Source: Perkinsus chesapeaki (taxonomy: Eukaryota > Perkinsozoa > Perkinsida > Perkinsidae). From it: 64,000 nt of DNA. A program made the translations under genes and the position numbers. The notes beneath the pieces are model-generated. The model worked only from the letters and a program-made list of their open reading frames with translations. It did not search any database and had not been told where the DNA came from. Shown piece after piece: positions 20,201 through 31,366 of the stretch; within the stretch, counting starts at the first letter, position 1, and the number at the start of each line of letters is the position of its first letter. The stretch is from contig JAAPAO010000022.1 of assembly GCA_013115145.1 (NCBI GenBank), forward strand, positions 1 through 64,000, written 5' to 3'.

Positions 20201-21562
20201 CTCTAACTTGTCTATCTCCAGTAGATATACCAATACAATTAGCAGCATCAGCATAGGGTGGAGCCAGCCCCCCACAGGCGGCCTTCACCCCTCCGGACGC
20301 CCTACCAGTACCCTCTACTGCTCTGAACTCCAGCTCTCTCGCCGAGCCTTCCGAAGGCAATGCAGCTTCCTCAGCAACCTTCTGCAACAACACCTCCAGG
20401 AAGGACTCTTGGCTCTGCTGGGGCTCTAGAGATTCAAGAGATACTGTGAAAGCCGATGCCAACGGTAACTGAGCAAAAGAATGAGACCGTTTGAGTGTCC
20501 CAGGACGACACAATCCTATTGTCCCGTTCCTAGTAGCCCTCAGTGAGCCCTCACCTGCTCACTTTCAGCAGCCTCTACTGGGAGCCAGTCAAGTTGCGCT
20601 GTACTGAGCTCGGGTGGCACCATAACCGGTAGAGCTGTCGCCTTATACCACGCTGATGCCTCCGCCAACAAGCCCATTACCCCCTCTGGAGTCAACCCGC
20701 TGCTTAGACAGTACTCTCGTGACTCCAACCATACCTGAAGAAGCCCTCGTTGTTCTTTATAGGTTCGGAATATCTGCCGCTTGAGCACCGTCATTTCTTA
20801 ACCGATTCGCTCTCGAGGATGCCCTCTTCTATGCTATAAATGCAATCAATGGCTGCTCTTCAATGCTTGCAAGAAAGCCACAGCAACCTTCTGACACTTA
20901 CTCGAAGCACTTTCGTCTACCATTACTAGATTATGTTTATCCCAACACCATCCTACCTGTACAAGAGTATATGTCTCTGTGCCCTCCATCAGGTCTCGAT
21001 AAAGCCCAACTCTAGGAGCGGCTGGACGCTCCTCATCACTAAGAACGGCCACTATACGTACTTCTCGGCACGAATGTTTGAAGAAGCAAGTTTCAGCCAG
21101 CAACTGCGACCTTTCCCCTTCAATGCTCCTACCGGATAGACAGGTCTTCGCTGTTGGCCAAAGTGCTCTGGGCGGCCACACCTCCACTGATGTAATTGGG
21201 ATTCGCTGGAGACACCAATTGGGAGAGGTACCTGCAGATATTCTAGCGGAGCGAAGCATTTCCCGAATACACGTTTTACCTCTGCTTGCCCTTCCTCTTC
21301 CTTTCCGGTCCCTTTGTGAAATCAGATTCATTAGCCTCTTCATAAACTGCAGCCGAGAAGCCTTTTTCCGTTAAGGAATCAAGAACCATCTGTAGTTGAT
21401 CTTTCCTACCAATGAAGTTACTTACCATTCCACTCTCCCAGTGTCCTACCGGCAACCTGCTCTGGGCCGACCTGCCATAGGGTTGAGCCCACAGTAGTTG
21501 ACAAGCATCACAGCATCGACCCCATAGGTCTCGTAGAAGTCGCCACACCGTACCAGCTGGAC
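17252..21562 (-). CDS. MSH1/MutS7-type mismatch repair protein with C-terminal GIY-YIG domain (multi-exon, 5' end unresolved)
   Basis: The terminal exon (17252-19262) encodes the MutS lever/ATPase and nuclease parts: Walker A as TGCNESGKST (about residue 322 of this exon), Walker B VLVDEFGRATS, WATHL, then a GIY-YIG domain (VYVLEL...YYVGETENLSQRLEQH...IETSLIRFL). Upstream exons match plant MSH1 in order: near 19560-19729 (LRPPAGVYVDD), about 20082-20513, 20846-21343 (RYLSQLVSPANPNYISG), and 21450-21562 with LVRCGDFYETYGVDA, the mismatch-binding F-Y-E motif. A 44-nt intron at 21406-21449 restores AGCRKDQLQMVLDSLTEKG. Plant MSH1 protects mitochondrial and plastid genomes; a similar organellar role here is inference. 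Walker A lacks the usual Pro and Met (GPNMGGKST). Some exon limits and the start codon are not resolved. Confidence 0.85.
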
Positions 21563-21766
21563 CTATTAAAGAAACAAAGTTACCGAGACACGCAAACTAG
21601 GAGGAATTCCGAGGTCCAGTAACGCAAGCGACGATATCACCATTAACAAAGATGTCATTCACAGCGTCCTCTATTCCAAGTGCCTGCTGAATTTTCAGAA
21701 CTCGGCGTCAAGCACACCGAAAGGTTTGGAGAAACAACTAAACACGAGACGCGAACAATCGCCCAA

Positions 21767-22003
21767 TCATCGAGAGGCTTGGTTGCTAGCTTTCATGGTT
21801 CGAGAGTAAGTCGGTGGCACGAGGCAATATCCCTGCATGTCAATACCAATCTCACGTGACGCTTCGGTTCCAGGTTGGATCTCGACTCTGAAGTCCCCTT
21901 GATAAACTTTCAAAGCATTATGGGCGTTCTTTGTGTAACCGACAGCGATGCGGCGAGCTGTTATATTCACATCGTCAAGCAGGTCGTCTATCGCCCATAA
22001 CAT
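21767..22003 (-). CDS. Unidentified open frame upstream of the MSH1-like gene
   Basis: 78 codons from ATG (MLWAIDDLLDDVNITARR...). No family recognised. It lies on the same strand upstream of the first MSH1 exon I can place, so it may be a 5' exon of that gene (with a further possible exon at about 21610-21700 encoding NDIFVNGDIVAC) or a separate small gene. Codon composition resembles coding sequence but there is no decisive evidence. Confidence 0.35.
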   Translation of the reverse strand: MLWAIDDLLDDVNITARRIAVGYTKNAHNALKVYQGDFRVEIQPGTEASREIGIDMQGYCLVPPTYSRTMKASNQASR

Positions 22004-22752
22004 AGGGAAAACACTCGAGTTTAGGTGCCGAAGAAGCTTAGATTCTAGGCCTTAGAAGACGTGACATGGCAGGCGCCTTTTGAATCCAGGTGCCTCTTGG
22101 GATCATCTTGCGATCTACCAGAGCCGCTAAGGGTCTCTCATGATCAGGGTCTCATCATGACTCACGCGGACTACACTAACGTGAGACAGGAAGTTCGGAG
22201 ATCGCTTTGGGGTCGTTCCGACTCGGAACTTCCGAGATATGATGGCGTTCTCCGAAAGAATTCGTGACGGATTATCCGTCAATGAACGTATCACTGCAGT
22301 CTGCCGTATCCTCGGTGTTTGTGTTGGGGTGTACCCTACGATTTCCCTTATCCCGCATACGCCAGGAGAAATCCGGGTGAGAACTAAATCTATACCCCAT
22401 AACCTAATCACAAGGGCCTTCTGCTTTAGTTACAACTCCGCCCAATAGTTGTGTCCCTTCTTGACGAACCTGACTGGTTACTTGGTGTACTCCTCGGTGT
22501 AATGTGAGTGAAGCATACACCGACATAGTTCCGCTTGATAGAAATCTCGTGGGTCGTTAACATCCATGTGGTGATGGGTTACCACCGACAGCTGAGACGT
22601 ACCCAGCACCAGTCGAGCTGATCCTAAGATCCATGGAATCCACATTCTCTGGGATGTGACAAACCATATATACTAAAAACCATAGAGTAAGTCATTCCCA
22701 AATCCTTTTATAATTTTTCAAGCAGAAATAAATTCGATACAACCTCTACTTC
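22004..22752. other. Gene-free spacer rich in inverted repeats
   Basis: No credible coding frame. Contains an imperfect hairpin (22189-22204 with 22219-22233) and a perfect 17-nt palindrome (22265-22281), listed in the findings. Probably the promoter region of the MSH1-like gene. Confidence 0.45.
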
Positions 22753-25700
22753 ATGTTTATTCCTGCCAGCTCCGCCAATACTACTGATTCCGGTCGCATC
22801 CTTTTTCCTTCTAAGGTAAACTCCAACAGAGATCCATTCCCTCCTGTCCGCCTAGTAGTCGGCGGCGTATATCCAAGCTCATTAGCCTCCAATGAGAGCA
22901 TTGGTATCTGTACTATTATTCTCATTCAGCCAGTAACCATCACAATCCTACCAATTGAAGTGCCGATGGCCTTTGCATTCTCGTGAGCCATCTTCTACAC
23001 GCCCCAGCAACCCCCACTGAAGATGATGATGCCACAGAGCTAAAAAGCCTCTGGCCACTAGGGCCCACCAGACCGACCCAAAACATCCCTGTAACACCTT
23101 AACCAAACCTGTACACCTAAGTGTCTCACTAAACCAAACACAGACAACTGTTCCACATCAAAGTAACATTCATGCTCTCGTCCAGCCCTATGGTAACCAT
23201 CTTCATTCCCAGCATGGCTCATCCCTCCTGTCGAACCTCGGTTATTAGCACACTGCTGCCCTGACTCTTCCGTCGCTCCTCTTCCTCCTTCTTTGACTTC
23301 GCGGCTGCCGCCGCCTTCGCTGCTTCTAGCTCCAGTCGGGCTCTCAATGATGGATGCTTCAATATCATTGATGCCCTAGGCAGCCAGCCCTCCACAACAC
23401 CTACCAAAAAAGCGGAGCGAAGCCAGAAAAACCGAGACTCTACCAGGTCTGGTGTTCTTGATGAAGGCCACAATCTCAGCGCTGCTAACAGGAGGATGCG
23501 TTATAACGTCAATAGATTCCACCTGAAGCCCAGCCAGTTCAAATTAACCTTGACAGCGTCCCGATTACCATCTCCCTCAATTCCATACTCTCCTTGAACT
23601 CCTCATCACTTATCCTTTTTGTTAGCTCCTTCACAGTGTTAAATGTGATGTCACCAGCAGCCTCTATGACCCTTTTAAGATAGTCCAAGACATACACCAC
23701 AGCCGGTACACATATAATCGCTCCAGTATGGACACGAGCTGTTTCCCCAACAGGCCCGTTATCCGCCGCTGCCACCGCTGCTGCCTCATTAGCAGCCGCT
23801 ACCTCAAGTCTTATCAATCCCTCCAACCACTTCAATGTACTCTCGTACCTGCCCAACCCCATCAAAGCCTTCTAAAGATCCCAAGTGTAGATTTTGAACA
23901 CTTATATTTTCCCTATAGATGATGCCTCAGATACATGCGTACGTTGAACCGCCTTGACCGGTGGCCAGAATATTCACCCCTATCCTGGCTGAGGCACAAA
24001 TTCAGGAGCGAGCTAGCGCCACACCAAGACCCACCGACCAATAAATTGGTGACAACAACTTCGCTGTTTAAACCTCCCTTCATTACCACTCTCGCCTCTC
24101 TCGTGACCTATCCGACTCATAATAGTCCTCCAGCATCCTCTTCTCATTACCAAGCCGCAACCGTTGTAGTGCCACCTCGGGGCGTCTACATCAACATTAC
24201 ATAAAAGCAAACCGCATTGAGATGTTACCGAATAGTCTTTGCCAGAGACCGCTCCTCAGAAGGGTCTTTACGCCTCAACAACTTGGCAAACTCAGCATCA
24301 ATCCCCTCTTCGAATATCCGTCGCCTACGTCCACAATGCCCTACGCTATATCACCCTTACCCACCTTCTGGCTGCGTTCCTTCCTCTGTCTAGATCGAGG
24401 AAACGTAGAGTGCCAATCACCTTATCAGCCTCTCTATCAAACTTCTCTTTATGCCCCTGACACACCGTAACAGTTATCGCGCTACTCCCTTTCCTCAAAT
24501 GCACCACTAACCACGGCACGAGCCGTGTCAGTCGTCTGGAAAGTTGCGGACTGCCTCGATCTCATCACATTCCTTCACTGCTCCGACCTCTCACAGAGAG
24601 CCAATGCCCAATCCCCCATCCCTTATTACCCTTAAAGTTGCCATCATGCTATCGTAAGCTATAGTGTCCTCGAGACCCGTCCTCAACGGTGTCTCGATTT
24701 CCGGTAAATAAAGGTCCGAGAACCAGGACGAGCTAGTTAATGCTGCCCGAAACGGTCTTTCCGTCGCCGGCTCCTCTATAACAATAGGCTGCGGCCTGTT
24801 CCCCTTCTTCATGCTCCCCGACATAGTGCTGCTTGCTTGGGATGACGTCCCGGTGGCTTTTGTCTGCAGAAATACAGCTAAGCCGTACCCTAGTGAAAAC
24901 TACTTTGAGACGTGCTCGACGACGAGAAACTGCAAATCAAAAGTTACAAGACCGCAACAACGACCTTGCACGACTACGCCGGCCAGCTAACCAATCTTTC
25001 CCACAGAATCCCGATTGCCCCGAGTAACTGCCAACCATCACAGCCTGGTAACATTTCCCTTCATCCTCCAGCCCATATAACTTATTAGACCTCCTAAACC
25101 GTGCTGCCCTACTCCTATCTCATACATCATCATCCAAGACAGGACGCAGCTAGCCCCATCCATTACCTCTTTGATTTCCACCTGCTTGCTAGCCGCCAGC
25201 AAGGGTAACATAGGCGGCCCTCCACCGCTGCCTACCGAGCCAACCGATAGCCTCCGTGGGCTTGAGCAAGGTGTGAAGTTTAGACTGCCTCTTCGTGGAG
25301 TTGCCAAGCTCGAACGTCTCGAGCTCATGCCTCCCAGACTACTCCGTCGGCATTGTAATGCCTTCAACCGATAAAGCCAAGAGCCCCTTCTAAGACTAAC
25401 CTGAGCCACTAAAGCTAACGTGTGCTTTTGGCAACACTCACCTTTCGCCGAGACGGTCGCCGCACTGGTCGAGGCTCAGATACCAGGAAGTATCTAGGAA
25501 GCTCCATGATATGCAATATCTTCTCCTAGGTTACCCCTTGGCATTCATTTCCTTCTTTTTCTCATCCTGTACCCTATCAAAGCCCTTCTCTATCCTCACC
25601 GTCCAGGGCTCCTCCTCAGTTGACTTGCGTCCTCCTTCACCCTACAATTATAACGCTGCTTCTACGGTGAACATCTACGTCTACCTCCCCCGCGGCGGCA

Positions 25701-26847
25701 GCAGCCGCAGCTGCTATTGCCTCCCCCAATCTCAACAGTTCATCCTCATCACCGGTAGGTTCATGTGCCCTGACCAACCCTGGCAACTACCAACCATCAA
25801 CAAGTATGCCTCACTTGAGATGCGCCTCGACTCCCTGCAATTCTATCGGAAATGCCTTCAATGTCCGATCCGCGGCCGAATTGTAGTGAAGCCTAATGTT
25901 GGCTAACCTAGCCAGAGACTCCTGCCTCAATGGTCTCTTTGTTCTGTGACATCGGTTACATAGCACCCTCTTCACCCCCTATCCAGAGCAATTCCAGCGG
26001 AAAAGTCGGTATGACATCTACCTCATCAGCAACCTTCCGCCCAGTAAAGACCCTAAGCAGCTCCTTATACTCCTCATCCTTCTCCATTCTATCATATAAC
26101 TCCCAGGGCAGCCTAGCCGTACCAGGGTGCCGACCAGCACACCGAGCACAGTCCTCTAGAGATCGATGCCTCCTCGTATCAAAGCCATAGGCTCGTCCGG
26201 GGAACTTGCTCTCCGCTGCCTGCACCCGTCTGGCACTTTCCTTCGCTCCTTGTCTGATGGCCACCATGGCAAGATCAAGTTTAGGCAACACGGGCTTAGC
26301 AGGTCGCCGATAGTAATGTACAGGTCGAACGAATCTTTTACTGACACAAAATACCGCCTTCAACCTAAGATTCAAAGTACCTCGGCTTTTTCGCTTCTGT
26401 CTTCTCTCTCCCACGACCTCCAGTGCCTCTACTGCCCATTGAGCCACCTACCGTCGACACCGTCGCCGAAGACGCCGCCACACTCCTTGGTGTGAGATTG
26501 GACCCTCCGCTTTTCACGCCTATCAGTCATCTTAAACTTCTCTTCCAATCCAACCTTACTCTTTGAAGCTTTTGGTGTCTGAGCCATCGTCACAACCGTA
26601 ACCTCCTCCCCCTCCTGGCCATCTTCGCCTAATCCACTCATACGACCTACCAAACCCTCCTCCCACTAGATCTACCTTGTCTCGGTGACCTCGCATATCT
26701 CCTTGTAATAGCCTCCACCCTCTCTATTTGCACCATATGTTCATGGTTCAAAGTGTCCATGTCCACCGGAGCTATCTTCTCCATATCTCTCGCAGTGAAC
26801 TGTGCCGTAGCATGCTCATCATCTTCTATGAAGGGTTCGTCAAACAT
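22753..26847 (-). CDS. Hypothetical low-complexity multi-exon gene
   Basis: Likely start MFDEPFIEDDEHATAQFT at 26847 and likely last exon ending LAELAGINMK at about 22753. Exon-like open stretches on the minus strand in between include 25956-26447 (basic, with RAYGFDTRRHRSLEDC), about 25650-25770 (poly-Ala flanked by acidic residues), 25170-25409 (repeated RRSSL, RRGSL and RRLSV motifs, consistent with basophilic kinase sites), 24591-24824, 23539-23865 (helical, VLDYLKRVIEAAGD) and 23219-23473 (charged coiled coil ending KKEEEERRK). I do not recognise a family, and exon joins are not resolved, so this could be two genes. An extra 5' exon near 27150-27262 (VNIGDVFVQLEGSC) is possible. Confidence 0.45.
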
Positions 26848-27483
26848 ATACAGGAACTAAAGGCGGCAACTGCTGACTACTATCACCAGCGATAAGTACC
26901 ACTAGCATCTTACAATACATCTGCTCCCAATCCACGCCCTTTACGCAAAGAAGGCCCATGTGGGCTTTAAATAGGAGTTATTGGCAGACTCTCAAAAAGG
27001 AGAACACTCGGCTTTATTCACACCCATCACACCTATTGCATGACCATCTACTTCATCGTCCTCGTTGTTTACAATTGCCGACGACGACGAAAGCCGTTAC
27101 GATAGTCGGATGGCTTTTACACATCTCCGAGCACTTGCCAGAATGTCCGCTACTCCTGGGAGATATTCCAGCATAATACATCTCCGCAACAAAACGGCAC
27201 CCCCCATCCCTCTCCCACACACGAGCCTTCCAATTGAACGAACACATCACCAATGTTAACACCGCGGAAACCTAGACATCAATAATACCGACATCGAAAT
27301 CACGCATTTTTCTTAACAGTAGAGAAAGTAATCAACCACAGAAAGGGTTGTTGTTGTTGCTGCTGCCACCACCACCACCGAACACCACACCAGTAGCAGC
27401 TCCGAGGCGACGGCAACAGCAACAGAACATCAATAGTTCAGGAGACTGAAACTATGACAGTTACTATAAATTGATATTATTAT
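26848..27483. other. Spacer with short trinucleotide runs
   Basis: Between the hypothetical gene and the transaldolase stop. It holds short GTT, GCT and CCA repeats at about 27348-27380 and possibly a 5' exon of the upstream gene; otherwise nothing recognised. Confidence 0.4.
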
Positions 27484-28722
27484 TTACTCAGCCAGCTTGG
27501 CGCGGACCAAATCCTTCAGCTTCTGGAGATCCTTGTTGAAGTTACGAAGACCCTCGGCCAACTTCTCAGTGGCACATGCATCCTCGTTTAACATCCAACG
27601 GAACTCGGCCTCACTAAGTTGAGGAAGCTTAGCCTCGTCGCACACGGCATTCTTGGCATCTAAACACCTCTTCATGCCGGCGACATCAGAGTTGTCCTGC
27701 AACTCCTTCAAGAGCTTAGGGGAGATGGTGAGCTTATCACAGCCGGCTAGTCCGCGAATCTCATCAGTATTGCGGAAGGAAGCACCCATAACAATGGTGT
27801 TGTAGCCGTACTTCTTGTAGTAGTTATAAATCTTTCTCACAGATTGGACACCAGGATCCTCGTCCATGGAGTAAGAGGTCTTACCGGTGCTCTTCTTGTA
27901 CCAATCGAGGATACGACCAACGAAGGGGGAAATGAGGGTTGCACCAGCTTGAGCAGCTCCGACAGCCTAAAGAGGAATCTTAAGTTGGAGCGTGCGTGAT
28001 ACTAGTAAGGTTAATTACCTGTGCGAACGAGAAGAGAAGGGTCATATTGCAATGAATGCCTTCCTTCTCAAGCTCACTGCAGGCCTGGATGCACTCCCAA
28101 GTGGAGGCCATCTTGATCAAGATACGGTCACGAGAAATACCCATAGACTCGTACCTAGGTATACAATATTTTCATACCGCACTTTCCTCGAGTCTTACAT
28201 CTTAATGATCTTTCTGGCCTTGTTAACACTGGCCTCCTTATCGAATGACAAGTTGGCATCACACTCAGTGGAAACATATCCATCAACAATTTGGAGGATC
28301 TCATAACCGAAGCTCACGGCAAGCTGATCACAGACCTAACAACAAAGATTTCCGAGGTCGATTTAGGCAAAAGATTCTTTCAAGGTTACCTCATCAACCA
28401 GGGCTTCCCCGGTAAGGTTCTGTTTCTTAGCATTCTCAATAGCCTTCTTCATAACATGGTCATATTCGGGCATCTGTGCTGCCTGATAAAGTAAAGTGGG
28501 ATTAGTTGTGGCGTCATCGGGACGGAACTGCTTGATCTTATCGAAGTCTCCTGAACGTTCCACCATTAACAATTGAATCTCATACCGCTCCTTACCTGTA
28601 TCAGCAACAACAGAAGTCATAGTCTTAAGCATGTCCAGCTGATTGGCTGGCTCATCCTTTCGGGCCTTCTTGGGGGATGTAGTAGCGGGATGCTCACCAG
28701 CAAGATTCTTAGGGGAAGGCAT
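27484..28722 (-). CDS. Transaldolase
   Basis: Five exons: 28722-28596, 28550-28390, 28335-28199, 28154-28019 and 27966-27484, all with GT-AG borders; joined length 1044 nt, 347 aa, one frame. Class I transaldolase of the pentose phosphate pathway, exchanging dihydroxyacetone units between sugar phosphates in the cytosol or plastid. Visible signatures: [13 protein letters not shown] near the N-terminus and [16 protein letters not shown] carrying the Schiff-base lysine, then [26 protein letters not shown] and [12 protein letters not shown] polar about 37-residue N-terminal extension ([10 protein letters not shown]...) precedes the catalytic domain; it is not clearly a targeting peptide. Confidence 0.96.
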
Positions 28723-29003
28723 ATCGATTATAACTATAAATATTAATCACTAAAAAGATTCATAATAGGTCAACAGAAGTAACCAACCAACTCAGATCCC
28801 ATAACCGATCTACATACCATTAAAAGCCCCTTACTTTCCCACTAGCGTCGTCTTCCATTTGCACAGCCAAGGCTTCGGGCGTGCGCGCTCGAAAAACGCG
28901 GAGCGAAGCTTATCGGCGAAACTTTCAGGATCCCTTCCTGCTGCCGTGGCCGTCGCCGCCGTTATTGCTTGTTAGTCTTTATCTACTCTTCTTCTTATTC
29001 CTC

Positions 29004-31010
29004 ATGTCCTGCCTCACCAGCATCCCCTCTTCTCCATATAAGAAGAACTCACCATCACCTTTAGCGGTCACTGTAACTACATCTCGTCGAAGTCGCCGTC
29101 TTAGCCTATCATCTGTTGAAGGCGCCAAAGATGTAGCTGATAATGATGATAACAGGTTAGTACTGCACGCTTCGACCTAAGATACCCTTGTCCTTCTCAG
29201 AGGCTATGTGTCCTGCAGCCTTTTAGATCTACTGGCAAGTAACGCTCCCCATAACAAGGAAAATCGCCATAGTAACCGTCATTTCTACTCTCATAATCGA
29301 TCACGTGGTCACCATTGTAACCTCTTTTGTATCTTTCCAGGTGGTAACTCTGGCTCCTCTCCTAGCCCTCCTGCGGGCAAGAACCAAGCCAAACCACGCC
29401 GCTCCTCCTCGCGCCGCGGCAGCCGCCGTTTCTCGATCGGTTCCACTACCGACAAGATGATGCACAAACAAGAGAGCTTCGGCGATAAAGATTTGTTGTA
29501 GGTTGATTGGCTTACCTCCCCTGAAATGATACTCCTTTTAGAACTCAAGGTGACTCGGAGCACTTCCGGTCGAGCCTTGTCGGTTTCGCGTGTAAGAAGG
29601 GGCTGAAGCCCGTCAGTAAGTCCATCCCTAGGCCTATCAGCCACTTGTGACTATCTACTACCAGGCCCCAACCAAGACTCCTTCCTGGTCATTCGAGTTG
29701 AAGGTGATGTGTCTATTTATGGTGTATTTGATGGTCACGGCAAGAAGGGCCACGATGTGAGTAACTTCGTAAAGGAGCATCTGCCAAAGCATCTGGTCGG
29801 AGTAAGTCCACCGCCGCCGCTGCCCCGTCAAAGCCATTGTCTCATTGCCAGCATCCGCTGTTTCGGTCTGACCCCTGCGTGGCACTACGTGAAGCCTTCC
29901 TATATACCCAGCAAATGTTAGAAAAGACCACACGGGACGGCACTCTGGACGCTGCAGTTTCGGGGACTACCTGTGAGACCTCCTCATGGTGTCTGGCAGT
30001 AGGCCTCGGTGTTAGGCACTATTGTTGTCCACTTTGAACGGGATGAGATATCCCCAACCGGCAACCAATGCCTCTACGTTGCCCATGTTGGGGACAGCCG
30101 TTGTGTGCTGGCTCAACGAGCTGCTGCCGGTGGAGGCCTCATCGCGGTAGACCTCACCCAGGATCACAAGCCGGGTAGATGTGATTGCCCAGCAGCTCAG
30201 CCATCCGTGGCTATCAGATCTTCCTTTGGAACGTGCCCGAATTATAGCGCGGGGCGGTGCGGTCCACAAACGGCCGCATGATGTCAATCATCGCGTCTAT
30301 GTCCAAGGGAAGGCCTACCCAGGTCTGGCCATGTCTCGAGCTTTGGGTAACTCTAACTCGCAGCTCTCCTCGATGCCTATCCAAGTCTGCAGGTGACCTT
30401 ATTGGTTATTACGACGCTGGTGTCTCCGCTGAACCGGAGACGTGCCGCCGTGAGCTCAGGAACGAGGAGCAAGGTGGCCCTGCGAGGTAGAGGTTGGTAT
30501 CAATGCCGCTCTTCAGAAGAGGCCGACTCCACTGCCCCCAGCTCTCCGCCAGCTGGTGGATCCTCTACCGGTGGCACCCCATTCGTCAGCCCAGCTAGCG
30601 AATCGTCACGACTACTTCCTCCTGGTCGTCTTAGCAATGGCAGCAGCACTAGCAGTGGCCGCCGCAGTCTCGGTGTTTTAAGCCCACAGGTTGACATAGA
30701 CGTCAGGAGCGTCGATCGCAACGTGGACAAATTCCTGGTGAGCGTCGTCATCATGCTTGTCAGCGTGATGATTATCAGGTTCTATGCTCCGACGGTGTAT
30801 GGGAGTTTATATCCTCACAGGAAGCCGTTGACTTTGTGTCGCAGTACACACCACAGCACTCGATGGAGGCAGCTCATGACCTTGCCAAGGAGAGCTGGAG
30901 GCGCTGGATTCATGTGAGGGTACAAGGTTATTGATAGGAATATCGGGCTTGGTCAGGAGGAGGATGGTACAGTTGTTGACGACATCACAAGCGTGGTTAT
31001 CCATCTTTAA
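29004..31010 (+). CDS. PP2C-family serine/threonine phosphatase
   Basis: Eleven exons joined in frame: 29004-29155, 29366-29497, 29542-29615, 29665-29801, 29852-29972, 30016-30174, 30218-30346, 30393-30473, 30517-30737, 30779-30913 and 30957-31010; total 1395 nt, 464 aa. PPM/PP2C motifs appear in order: GLKPVSPNQDSFLV, YGVFDGHGKKG, VSGTTCTIVVHF, VAHVGDSRCVLA, LTQDHKPDLPLERARI, GLAMSRALGDL, FLVLCSDGVWEFISSQEAV and DDITSVVIHL; the metal-binding aspartates are kept. The N-tail is rich in RRSS/RRGSRR motifs. A Ser/Pro/Gly-rich insert of about 70 residues (encoded at 30517-30737) sits before the KFLVLCSDG strand. Exon 1/2 joining is the least certain border. None of its introns carries the tRNA-like motif. 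Confidence 0.95.
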
Positions 31011-31366
31011 TTTCACCCTCCACCACCACCAGTCTTCGCTGTACCATACCCGCCGCCTCCACTTTTACTATGAAGCATTCCTATTTTTGTAACCATTACT
31101 ACTACTGACGATGATTGCTGCCAATCACTGATGCATTTGAAACGTATGATAATAATAATAACCGTTAGCTTCCTTTGTACAGTAATAATAATATGAAGCT
31201 CTATTTTACTATCTATTGAAGCTTAAGTGTACCATGGCTACTGTTAACAGTTTCATCATAACCTAACAGTAGCATCTTTTCTACTGTCTCATGGACTGTT
31301 CATGACATTTACTGAAGATGTTGCGTAACCAGTTGGGATGAGCAAGATAATCGCTGCAGTGCAAGA

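Noticed and set aside
27348-27380. CRISPR-like or structured repeat
   Set aside because: These are simple trinucleotide runs without spacers.
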